NCBI GenBank assembly: GCA_018971405.1
Contig: JAGXAX010000127.1
Location: 1 to 5,035, forward strand
Direction: 5' to 3'
Length of the DNA: 5,035 nucleotides
Origin: Alphaproteobacteria bacterium
Lineage (GTDB): Bacteria; Pseudomonadota; Alphaproteobacteria; Micavibrionales; UBA2020
The notes beneath the pieces were generated by a model, which saw only the letters and a program-made list of their open reading frames with translations, did not search any database and was not told where the DNA came from. Numbering within the stretch: the stretch's first letter is position 1; each line of letters opens with the position of its first letter. Below, piece after piece: positions 1 through 5,035 of the stretch. The translations under genes were made by a program, and so were the position numbers.

Positions 1-1489
1 ACTGGCTCAATTTGTCGGACATCTGGCCGATCAGATTTTGCGGCGCGCCCGCCGCCAGACGCACGGAAATATGCCCCGGCTCGAACTTCACCAGATGCGC
101 GAAGTTCATGATCTGCGTCTTTAAAATCGCCTCTTTGTGCTGGCCGAACAGCGCGACGGCGGAAGCGAAATCGTTCACCTGCGCCGTGACGGCCTGCTCC
201 GGCGCGCCCAGTTCCGCCACCGCGACCGCGGCAACATTGCGCCGCATGATCGTCGTTCCCCGCGGTGCGCCGCCGGACGGCAGGCCGCCGCCCGCGCTCG
301 CGACGGAACCGTCCTGAAGCTGTTTCAGGATATCGCCCGGCGTCGGCTGGTCGGAGACGTAAAGCAGGCGGATGATGACCATCTCCAGCGCCAGCTGCGG
401 ATTGAAGGCATGCTGCACTTCCGGCACGCCTTTGAGCAGCATCTGCCAGGTGCGGGTCAGCGCCGGAATGGACAGGCTTTGCGCCAATTCCAGCCCGCGC
501 ACGCGCTCCGCCTCCGGCAGCGCGGCGTTTTTGGCGACGTCCGGCGCGACGCGCACCTTGGTGAGGTAATGCGTGAGATCGAGCAGATCCTGCAACACCA
601 TCAGCGCGTCCGCGCCGCTTTTGTAAAGACTGTCGAGCAACGTCATGGACGCAGGGCTGTCGCCTTTCATCACCGTCTCGAACAAATCGAGCGTGATGGA
701 ACGGTCAACCAGCCCGAGCATGCCGCGCACCTGCTCCTCGGTGATTTTTTGCGGCTCGCGCGAGATCGCCTGATCGAGCAGGCTCAAACCGTCGCGCGCG
801 GAACCGTCGGCGGCGCGGGCAATGAGCGCGACGGCGCCCTGCTCGGCTTCGACTTTTTCCTTGGCGAGGATCTCGCCGAAATATTTCTCCAGCACGTCGG
901 CGTCGATGCGGCGGAGATCGAACCGCTGGCAGCGCGACAGCACCGTTACCGGCACTTTTCTGATTTCGGTCGTGGCGAAAACGAACTTCACGTGCTCCGG
1001 CGGCTCTTCCAGCGTTTTGAGCAGCGCGTTGAACGCCGCCTTGGAGAGCATGTGCACTTCGTCGAGGATGAAAATCTTGTAGCGCCCCGAAACCGGCGCG
1101 TATTGCACGGAGTCGATGATCTCGCGGATCTCGTCGACGCCGTTGCGCGAGGCCGCGTCCATCTCCAGCACATCGACATGGCGGTCTTCCGCAATCGCGC
1201 GGCACTGGTCGCACACGCCGCAGGGATTGACGGTCGGGCCTTTCTCGCAGTTGAGCGCGCGGGCGATGATCCGCGCCGTGGTGGTCTTGCCGACGCCGCG
1301 CACGCCCGTCAGCATGAAGGCATGGGCGAGGCGTCCGGAATTGATGGCATTGGTGAGCGTGCGCACCAGCGCGTCCTGCCCCTTCAGTTCGGCAAAATTC
1401 TGCGGCCGGTATTTCCGCGCCAGAACGCGGTATTCGGCCGGTTTTTCCGGCGCAACGCCTTCCTTTTCCGATGCCGCTTTTTTGGCCAT
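1..1489 (-). CDS. dnaX: DNA polymerase III subunit gamma/tau, 3' end cut by window edge
   Basis: This is the ATPase subunit of the clamp loader that places the beta sliding clamp on primed DNA; tau also tethers the polymerase cores. The frame is open from the ATG at 1489-1487 to the left edge, giving 496 residues and no stop. Visible AAA+ features are RKYRPQ (25-30), Walker A GVRGVGKTT (62-70, Lys68), four zinc-binding cysteines (81, 90, 93, 96; the C-x8-C-x2-C-x2-C spacing of E. coli DnaX), Walker B DEVH (143-146), the SRC arginine-finger motif (185-187) and sensor 2 Arg232 in GSARDG. Collar domain III covers roughly 240-380, followed by a Gly/Pro linker near 410-425. After it comes a C-terminal domain like that seen in alphaproteobacterial DnaX, entering its conserved RLAAGAPQNL stretch at the edge. 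The start fits the usual short charged extension before YRVLARKYRPQ; upstream AGGGCGG is a moderate ribosome site. ffs lies directly upstream on the same strand. Identification is secure; the missing end leaves total length and any tau/gamma frameshifting undecided. Confidence 0.98.
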   Translation of the reverse strand, partial: MAKKAASEKEGVAPEKPAEYRVLARKYRPQNFAELKGQDALVRTLTNAINSGRLAHAFMLTGVRGVGKTTTARIIARALNCEKGPTVNPCGVCDQCRAIAEDRHVDVLEMDAASRNGVDEIREIIDSVQYAPVSGRYKIFILDEVHMLSKAAFNALLKTLEEPPEHVKFVFATTEIRKVPVTVLSRCQRFDLRRIDADVLEKYFGEILAKEKVEAEQGAVALIARAADGSARDGLSLLDQAISREPQKITEEQVRGMLGLVDRSITLDLFETVMKGDSPASMTLLDSLYKSGADALMVLQDLLDLTHYLTKVRVAPDVAKNAALPEAERVRGLELAQSLSIPALTRTWQMLLKGVPEVQHAFNPQLALEMVIIRLLYVSDQPTPGDILKQLQDGSVASAGGGLPSGGAPRGTTIMRRNVAAVAVAELGAPEQAVTAQVNDFASAVALFGQHKEAILKTQIMNFAHLVKFEPGHISVRLAAGAPQNLIGQMSDKLSQ

Positions 1490-1544
1490 GACAGATTGCC
1501 GCCCTATTTTTTTGAAACAGGCCGAAAGGTTAACATGATTCAGG

Positions 1545-1569
1545 GGAAAGGGGAAAGGCCGACGACCCG
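1545..1569 (-). repeat. Diverged second copy of the SRP RNA 3' arm
   Basis: Plus-strand 1545-1569 matches 1625-1648 at 22 of 25 aligned positions (two substitutions and one 1-base gap), with the copies offset by about 80 bp. The 1625-1648 copy is the 3' strand of the SRP RNA outer stem plus its flank. The 1545-1569 copy keeps the identical GACGACCCG core and the purine-rich GGAAAG end. Read on the minus strand it can also pair with the SRP RNA 5' end GGAAGGCTGGC, with a single U bulge, replacing a G-U by a G-C pair. The bases between the copies are not similar, so this is a partial rather than a full ffs duplication. Confidence 0.7.
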
Positions 1570-1604
1570 CATGCTTCAGCATGCAAGATTATTTCTTGCG
1601 GGTC
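1564..1604. other. Compact three-stem foldable element between ffs and dnaX
   Basis: Three sets of exact complementarity nest in 41 bases. The outer stem is GACCCGCA (1564-1571) with TGCGGGTC (1597-1604). Hairpin A is GCATGC-TTCA-GCATGC (1569-1584). Hairpin B is GCAAGA-TTATT-TCTTGC (1583-1599). The inner hairpins share bases 1583-1584 with each other and compete with the ends of the outer stem. The RNA can therefore form a three-way junction (outer 5 bp, hairpin A 7-bp region shortened, hairpin B shortened) or two full hairpins without the outer stem. No U-tract follows on either strand, so it is not a standard terminator. It could be a processing signal for SRP RNA 3' maturation or an attenuator ahead of dnaX; neither role is shown. 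Confidence 0.5.
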
Positions 1605-1631
1605 AGAGGAACATAACGCTGTAAGGAAAGT

Positions 1632-1718
1632 GGAAGACCGACGACCCGGATAAACTCGTTACGGCTGCTGCCTTTCGGCCCTGACCGGATTGGCGAGACA
1701 TTCGCCCGCCAGCCTTCC
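1632..1718 (-). ncRNA. ffs: Signal recognition particle 4.5S RNA (small bacterial type)
   Basis: This is the RNA scaffold of the bacterial SRP; it binds Ffh and with FtsY targets nascent membrane proteins. The conserved domain IV core lies at 1663-1686 (minus) and reads GGTCAGGGCC, GAAA, GGCAGCAGCC: the universal GUCAGG and AGCAGC sides of the Ffh-binding internal loop, capped by a tetraloop. The outer ends pair over 11 consecutive positions, GGAAGGCTGGC (1718-1708) with GTCGGTCTTCC (1642-1632), counting G-U pairs, which sets the approximate ends and a length near 87 nt. That is shorter than the 114 nt of E. coli but in the range of small alphaproteobacterial SRP RNAs. The tetraloop is GAAA rather than the common GGAA, and the U-A pair beside it in E. 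coli is G-C here, a compensating change that supports a functional RNA. The gene lies 142 bp upstream of dnaX on the same strand. Exact mature ends are inferred from pairing only, and a longer form ending near 1552 is possible. Confidence 0.93.
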
Positions 1719-1724
1719 GTTCAC

Positions 1725-1753
1725 AGTATTGTCAGATTCTCCGCAAACGGCAA
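1725..1753 (-). promoter_or_regulatory. Sigma-70-type promoter of ffs
   Basis: On the minus strand a -35 box TTGCCG (1753-1748) is followed after exactly 17 bp by a -10 box AATACT (1730-1725). The first base of the paired SRP RNA end, G1718, lies 7 nt beyond the -10, the expected start distance. The fit of promoter spacing and RNA 5' end was found independently from each side, so the two calls support each other. The -35 overlaps the left arm of the inverted repeat at 1749-1766. Confidence 0.72.
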
Positions 1754-1766
1754 GAGATATCTTGCC
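1749..1766. repeat. Perfect 7-bp inverted repeat between divergent genes
   Basis: GGCAAGA (1749-1755), spacer GATA, then TCTTGCC (1760-1766). It has no adjacent T-run, so it does not look like a terminator. Its left arm contains most of the ffs -35 box on the minus strand, and its right arm supplies a symmetrical TTGCCA (1762-1767) on the plus strand, where a -35 for the divergent 125-residue gene could be. No clear -10 follows at 17-18 bp on that side, so the plus-strand promoter is only a possibility. It could be an operator or a chance consequence of two facing TTGCC boxes. Confidence 0.5.
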
Positions 1767-1809
1767 ACGCACGCGGAATTGCGGTTAGCTATATGAAATC
1801 GCTGCAAAA

Positions 1810-1814
1810 AAGGA
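1810..1814 (+). promoter_or_regulatory. Ribosome binding site that decides the start of the 125-residue gene
   Basis: AAGGA lies 11 nt before the ATG at 1826. The alternative in-frame ATG at 1793 is preceded by GCGGTTAGCTAT, with no purine-rich site. Placing the site here also puts it inside the longer reading, which argues for the downstream start. Confidence 0.55.
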
Positions 1815-1825
1815 AACCCGCCGCC

Positions 1826-2203
1826 ATGCCCATCACTCTCGAAGATCTTGACGGCTCATATCAGGTCAGCTCCGAAACCAGTCTGGGCGGCCCGTTCATC
1901 GTCAACGGCGACGGCGTGACGGTCATCAAAAACGGCCTCACCTACCGCAAGGACGACAGGGGCTGCATCTGGGAGAGCGCCTTCAGCGTCATCGGCGAAG
2001 GGCAGGTCAGGATCGAATCGACGGTCGACCCCAGCCACGCCGGAAAGGACATGTTCATCCTCGACGCGCAGGGCAACCCGACCAAGGGCACCGTCACCTA
2101 CAAATCCGTCCTCGAAGCGCGGGTGGTGGAGGGGAAAATCGTCTTAAGCGGCGTCATCAGCCACGGGCAGGAAAGCACGCGCCTGACGATGAAAAAGGTA
2201 TAA
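1826..2203 (+). CDS. Hypothetical protein, small beta-rich, 125 residues
   Basis: I do not recognise the family. The protein begins MPITLEDLDG and reads as alternating short hydrophobic strands and Gly/Asn/Asp turns (GPFIVNGDGVTVIKNG, GQVRIESTV, GTVTYKSVL, GKIVLSGVI), a pattern typical of a small all-beta fold, possibly lipocalin- or barrel-like. It has no signal peptide, membrane segment or metal-binding cluster; a single cysteine sits in the DDRGCIWES segment near residue 47. It looks cytosolic. Codon use is GC-rich like its neighbours, supporting a real gene. An upstream in-frame ATG at 1793 would add 11 basic residues (MKSLQKRKPAA), but the ribosome site at 1810-1814 favours 1826. It is transcribed divergently from ffs and converges on the ankyrin gene with only two bases between stops. 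No terminator is visible after it. No function is assigned. Confidence 0.72.
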   Translation: MPITLEDLDGSYQVSSETSLGGPFIVNGDGVTVIKNGLTYRKDDRGCIWESAFSVIGEGQVRIESTVDPSHAGKDMFILDAQGNPTKGTVTYKSVLEARVVEGKIVLSGVISHGQESTRLTMKKV

Positions 2204-2205
2204 AC

Positions 2206-2817
2206 CTAAAACCCGGGCCGCTTGAGCCTGACCTTCGGCGCGCGGTGCTTCAGGCGCTGCAATTTGAGCGCGATGTCCTCCCGCTCCGCCTCTGCCATGC
2301 GCAACACGGTTTCTTCCGCACGGCGAAGGCGGGTTTCGGCCATATCTTTCAGCAACTGAACGATTTCAGTTTTGCCTCCTCTTTCGGCGATGTCGGCGGC
2401 GGTGAGGCCGATATCGTTGCGCGCTTCGGTATCAACGCCCTTGTCCAGCAGAAGCCGCACGGTTTCGATGCTTTCCGCCTGCACGGCCGTCATCAGGACG
2501 CTCCAGCCCTGGTCTCTTTGCGCGTTGATGTCCGCGCCCTCCTCGACCAGCAGGCGCACTATCTCGGTCCTGCGTGACGATATGGCCCACATCAGCGCGG
2601 AATATCCCGCCTGATTTTGGTGGTTTACGTCAGCCTTGCGCGCAACCAGCATGCGCACGGCCTTCTCTGAGTTATTCACGGCCCACATCAGAATGGTATT
2701 CCCGACGTTGTCCGTTTCCGCGAGATCGAATCCCTGCCGGATCATCTCCGCGATGGAAACGTCATCGTCAGCAAATACGGCGTCCAGAACTTTTTCATAG
2801 GGCGGTGTGTTTGACAT
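2206..2817 (-). CDS. Ankyrin-repeat protein, 203 residues
   Basis: Ankyrin repeats form a curved helical stack that binds other proteins; the partner here is unknown. The repeats are visible as an N-terminal capping helix pair (about 6-35), then GNTILMWAVNN...ARKADVNHQN (39-68), GYSALMWAISSRRTEIVRLLVEEGADINAQ (71-100), GWSVLMTAVQAESIETVRLLLDKGVDTEAR (104-133) and a closing partial repeat GLTAADIAERGGKTEIVQLL (137-156). LMWA or LMTA replaces the usual TPLHLA core. After the repeats comes a charged, probably coiled-coil helix (about 158-190, rich in Glu, Arg, Leu) and a very basic tail ending KVRLKRPGF. There is no signal peptide or membrane segment, so it is probably cytoplasmic. The ATG at 2817-2815 follows a purine-rich AAAAAGAGACC leader about 22 nt long. 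A strong promoter lies just upstream and the hppA terminator insulates it, so it is probably monocistronic. The repeat identity is clear; the biological role is not. Confidence 0.93.
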   Translation of the reverse strand: MSNTPPYEKVLDAVFADDDVSIAEMIRQGFDLAETDNVGNTILMWAVNNSEKAVRMLVARKADVNHQNQAGYSALMWAISSRRTEIVRLLVEEGADINAQRDQGWSVLMTAVQAESIETVRLLLDKGVDTEARNDIGLTAADIAERGGKTEIVQLLKDMAETRLRRAEETVLRMAEAEREDIALKLQRLKHRAPKVRLKRPGF

Positions 2818-2845
2818 GCGGTCTCTTTTTCTGATGCGATGCGAA

Positions 2846-2875
2846 ACTATATGTTAATATCACGCGGCCTGTCAA
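2846..2875 (-). promoter_or_regulatory. Strong sigma-70-type promoter of the ankyrin gene
   Basis: On the minus strand a consensus -35 TTGACA (2875-2870) is followed after 18 bp by TATAGT (2851-2846), five of six bases of the -10 consensus. A start near 2839 would leave a leader of about 22 nt to the ATG. The surrounding DNA is markedly AT-rich compared with the genes. The promoter begins only 8 bp past the T-tract of the hppA terminator. Confidence 0.78.
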
Positions 2876-2883
2876 TATATTAT

Positions 2884-2918
2884 AAAAAAGGCTCCCCGTT
2901 TCCGGAGAGCCTTTTTTT
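2884..2918 (-). terminator. Rho-independent terminator of hppA (symmetrical)
   Basis: GGCTCCCCG (2890-2898) pairs with CGGAGAGCC (2903-2911) around a TTTC loop, nine positions with one C-A mismatch. It is flanked by six A (2884-2889) and seven T (2912-2918). Read on the minus strand the hairpin is followed by six U, 15 bases after the hppA stop codon. The flanking A and T runs make it able to work in both directions, which would also stop rightward antisense transcription entering hppA. Confidence 0.92.
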
Positions 2919-2933
2919 ACAGTTAATATTCCG

Positions 2934-5033
2934 TTAGTGGGCCAGCAGCTTGGCCGCGACCGCCACCAGCAGGATCGCCACGATATTGGTGATCTTGATG
3001 AGCGGGTTGACGGCGGGGCCGGCGGTGTCCTTGTAGGGATCGCCGACGGTGTCGCCGGTCACGGCGGCCTTGTGGGCTTCCGAGCCCTTGCCGCCGAAGT
3101 GGCCTTCTTCGATGTACTTCTTGGCGTTATCCCACGCGCCGCCGCCCGAGGTCATCGAGATGGCGACGAAGAGACCCGTCACGATCGTGCCGACCAGCAT
3201 CGCGCCGACCGCCTGGAAGGCGCTCGTCATCGTGCCGGAGACCCAGTAGACGACGAAGAACAGCACGACGGGCGACAGCACCGGCAGCAGGGACGGAACG
3301 ACCATCTCCTTGATCGCCGCTTTGGTCAGCATATCGACGGCAGTGCCGTATTCCGGCTTGGTCTTGCCTTCGAGGATGCCCTTGATCTCCTTCAGCTGGC
3401 GGCGGACTTCGATCACGATCGAGCCCGCGGCGCGGCCGACGGCGGTCATGCACATCGCGCCGAACAGGAACGGCAGCAGGCCGCCGACGAACAGGCCGAT
3501 GATGACGAACGGCTCGTTGAGCGGGAACGTCACGTCGAGGTGCGGGAAATAGTGCACCAGTTCCTGCGTGTAGGCCGCGAACAGCACCAGCGCGGCGAGC
3601 GCGGCGGAGCCGATCGCATAGCCCTTGGTGACGGCCTTGGTGGTGTTGCCGACGGCGTCGAGCGCGTCGGTGACGGTGCGCACGTGCTTCGGCAGCTTGG
3701 ACATTTCGGCGATGCCGCCGGCGTTGTCCGTCACGGGGCCGTAAGCGTCGAGCGCGACGATCATGCCCGCGAGCGCGAGCATGGTGGTCGCCGCGAGCGC
3801 GATGCCGTAGAGTCCGGCTTCGTGATAGGCGATATAGATGCCGACGCAGATCACCAGAACCGGCAAGGCCGTCGCTTCGAGAGAAACGGCGAGGCCCTGG
3901 ATGATGTTGGTGCCGTGCCCGGTTTCGGACGCCGCAGCGATGGATTTCACCGGACGGAAGGACGTCGAGGTGTAGTATTCGGTGATCACCACCAGCGCCG
4001 CCGTGACGCCAAGGCCGGTGAGCGCGCAGTAGAAGAGCTGCATGCCGGTTACGCCGCCGCCGGCCGCGAGGCCGATGCCGGCGCTGTAGCCGACTTCTTT
4101 GCCGATGGCCCAGTAGACGAGGCCGGCGGAAAGGATGCCGGTCACGGCAAGGCCTTTATACAGCGCGCCCATGATGTTTTGCGTGCCGCCGAGACGGACG
4201 AAGAACGTGCCGATGATGGAAGCGACGATGCAAAGCCCGCCGATCAGCAGCGGGAGCTGCATCATCGAGGCTTGCGCCGCGTCGACGAAGACGGAGGACG
4301 CGATCAGCATGGTCGCGACGACGGTGACGGCGTAAGTCTCGAAGAGGTCGGCCGCCATGCCGGCGCAGTCGCCGACGTTGTCGCCGACGTTGTCGGCGAT
4401 GACCGCGGGATTGCGCGGGTCGTCTTCCGGCAGGTTGGCCTCGACCTTGCCGCACAGGTCGGCGCCGACGTCCGCGCCTTTGGTGAAGATGCCGCCGCCG
4501 AGACGGGCGAAGATCGAGATCAGAGAGGCGCCGAAGCCGAGGCCGACGAGACCTTCGATCACGGCGCGCGTGTCATGCGCGTCCGCGCCGAGCAGGTAGA
4601 AGTAGTATCCGGCGACGCCGAGCAGCCCTAAGCCCACCACCAGCATGCCGGTGATCGCGCCGGAGCGGAAAGCGATGGAGAGCGCCTCTTTCATGCCCTT
4701 TTGCGCCGCTTCCGCCGTGCGGCAGTTCGCCCGCACCGAAACGTTCATGCCGATGTAGCCGGCCGCGCCCGAAAGCACCGCGCCGATGACAAAGCCGATG
4801 GCGACCTGCGCCCCGAGCGTCAGGCCGAGGATGGCCGCGACGACGGCGCCGACGAGGCCGATGGTCGTATACTGACGATTGAGGTAGGCGCTGGCGCCTT
4901 CCTGAATGGCGGCCGCGATTTCCTGCATGCGCGCATTGCCGGGGCTTGCCGACATGACCTGCATGCTGGTGATGATCCCATAGGCAAGCGCCAGCACGCC
5001 GGACCCGAGAATGATGATCTGGATGTTCTCCAT
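2934..5033 (-). CDS. hppA: K+-independent proton-pumping membrane pyrophosphatase
   Basis: This inner-membrane enzyme hydrolyses pyrophosphate to two phosphates and pumps protons, recovering energy from biosynthetic PPi. The 699 residues and about 16 hydrophobic segments match the family. Substrate-site motifs are intact: [15 protein letters not shown] (184-198; Asp188, Asp192, Lys196), the DNVGDNVGD block (214-222) in [32 protein letters not shown] (429-440), [13 protein letters not shown] (630-642) and [19 protein letters not shown] (659-677). The cation switch reads GNTTKAVT (462-469), with Lys466 and Thr469. In this family Lys/Thr at these positions marks K+-independent H+ pumps, while Ala/Gly marks K+-dependent ones. 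Cys194 stands where many relatives have Val. The ATG at 5033-5031 opens onto the typical first membrane helix ([16 protein letters not shown]); only two upstream bases are in view, so its promoter and ribosome site are not visible. TAA at 2936-2934 is followed by a strong terminator. Direction and K+ type are inferred from motifs. Confidence 0.98.
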   Translation of the reverse strand: MENIQIIILGSGVLALAYGIITSMQVMSASPGNARMQEIAAAIQEGASAYLNRQYTTIGLVGAVVAAILGLTLGAQVAIGFVIGAVLSGAAGYIGMNVSVRANCRTAEAAQKGMKEALSIAFRSGAITGMLVVGLGLLGVAGYYFYLLGADAHDTRAVIEGLVGLGFGASLISIFARLGGGIFTKGADVGADLCGKVEANLPEDDPRNPAVIADNVGDNVGDCAGMAADLFETYAVTVVATMLIASSVFVDAAQASMMQLPLLIGGLCIVASIIGTFFVRLGGTQNIMGALYKGLAVTGILSAGLVYWAIGKEVGYSAGIGLAAGGGVTGMQLFYCALTGLGVTAALVVITEYYTSTSFRPVKSIAAASETGHGTNIIQGLAVSLEATALPVLVICVGIYIAYHEAGLYGIALAATTMLALAGMIVALDAYGPVTDNAGGIAEMSKLPKHVRTVTDALDAVGNTTKAVTKGYAIGSAALAALVLFAAYTQELVHYFPHLDVTFPLNEPFVIIGLFVGGLLPFLFGAMCMTAVGRAAGSIVIEVRRQLKEIKGILEGKTKPEYGTAVDMLTKAAIKEMVVPSLLPVLSPVVLFFVVYWVSGTMTSAFQAVGAMLVGTIVTGLFVAISMTSGGGAWDNAKKYIEEGHFGGKGSEAHKAAVTGDTVGDPYKDTAGPAVNPLIKITNIVAILLVAVAAKLLAH

Positions 5034-5035
5034 CG

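Larger units (their letters stand above)
1490..1631. other. Spacer between ffs and dnaX, no gene seen
   Basis: This stretch carries the repeat and foldable element listed separately, a pyrimidine-rich run on the minus strand (about 1545-1558), and the dnaX leader with AGGGCGG ahead of the ATG. I looked for a separate dnaX promoter on the minus strand and found no convincing -35/-10 pair. There is no U-run terminator after ffs. Read-through from the ffs promoter into dnaX is therefore plausible but not demonstrated. No supported open reading frame lies here on either strand. Confidence 0.6.

Noticed and set aside
705..1214. Minus-strand 169-codon frame inside dnaX
   Set aside because: It is out of frame with dnaX and very Arg/Ala-rich; dnaX in the neighbouring frame encodes the zinc-binding, Walker B and SRC motifs over the same bases.
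1475..1486. Run of six A at dnaX codons 3-4 as a programmed frameshift site
   Set aside because: The tau/gamma slippery site lies after the ATPase and collar domains, near codon 430 in E. coli. This run is at the N-terminus in the register AAA AAA G, with no downstream hairpin noted. No A-AAA-AAG-type site is seen near codons 400-450.
1490..1560. Separate promoter for dnaX
   Set aside because: Candidate boxes on the minus strand (TTTCCC, CATGTT, TTAACC) match consensus poorly and do not pair at a good spacing.
137..1624. Long plus-strand open frame (495 codons) over the dnaX region
   Set aside because: It is antisense to dnaX, which has every expected motif. The frame's translation is low-complexity, rich in Arg, His, Gly and Ala, typical of the mirror of a GC-rich gene, and it runs across the ffs spacer.
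2921..2936. AT-rich TTAATATT near the hppA stop as a promoter or operator
   Set aside because: It lies between the hppA stop codon and the terminator, with no correctly spaced partner box toward any gene start.
4370..4402. Tandem-looking repeat in the hppA gene
   Set aside because: It encodes the conserved substrate-binding DNVGDNVGD block; the repetition is in the protein motif and is normal for the family.
2937..4631. Long plus-strand open frame (564 codons) opposite hppA
   Set aside because: The product is a repetitive Asp/Arg/Gly/His-rich string caused by G/C third positions of hppA on the other strand, with no domain and no ribosome site.

Overview
This 5 kb window looks like an ordinary chromosomal core segment of an alphaproteobacterium. 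The basis is GC-rich coding DNA with strong G/C third positions, a small SRP RNA gene directly upstream of dnaX on the same strand (an arrangement known from alphaproteobacteria), and a 699-residue membrane pyrophosphatase of the K+-independent, Rhodospirillum-like type. I cannot name the genus from this sequence.

Layout, left to right. Positions 1-1489 (minus) hold the first 496 codons of dnaX, the clamp-loader gamma/tau subunit; its 3' end lies off the left edge. Positions 1490-1792 hold no protein gene but are dense with signals: the SRP 4.5S RNA gene ffs (about 1632-1718, minus) with a well-spaced sigma-70-type promoter, then a spacer toward dnaX that carries a diverged second copy of the SRP RNA 3' arm and a compact three-stem fold. 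A 7-bp inverted repeat overlaps the ffs -35 box. Positions 1826-2203 (plus) encode a 125-residue hypothetical protein transcribed divergently from ffs. It converges, with a 2-base gap, on an ankyrin-repeat protein gene (2206-2817, minus). That gene has its own strong promoter (2846-2875), placed just beyond the rho-independent terminator (2884-2918) of the large hppA gene (2934-5033, minus), which fills the right half of the window.

The genes do not form one pathway. ffs and dnaX are housekeeping functions (membrane protein targeting, replication) and may share a transcript, since no terminator with a U-tract is seen between them. hppA supplies proton-motive force from pyrophosphate. The ankyrin protein and the small hypothetical protein have no function that can be inferred from context.

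I found no mobile element, CRISPR array, tRNA, defence system or clear new biological system. The most unusual sequence is the ffs-dnaX spacer, where the duplicated SRP 3' arm can compete on paper with the normal arm for pairing with the SRP RNA 5' end.
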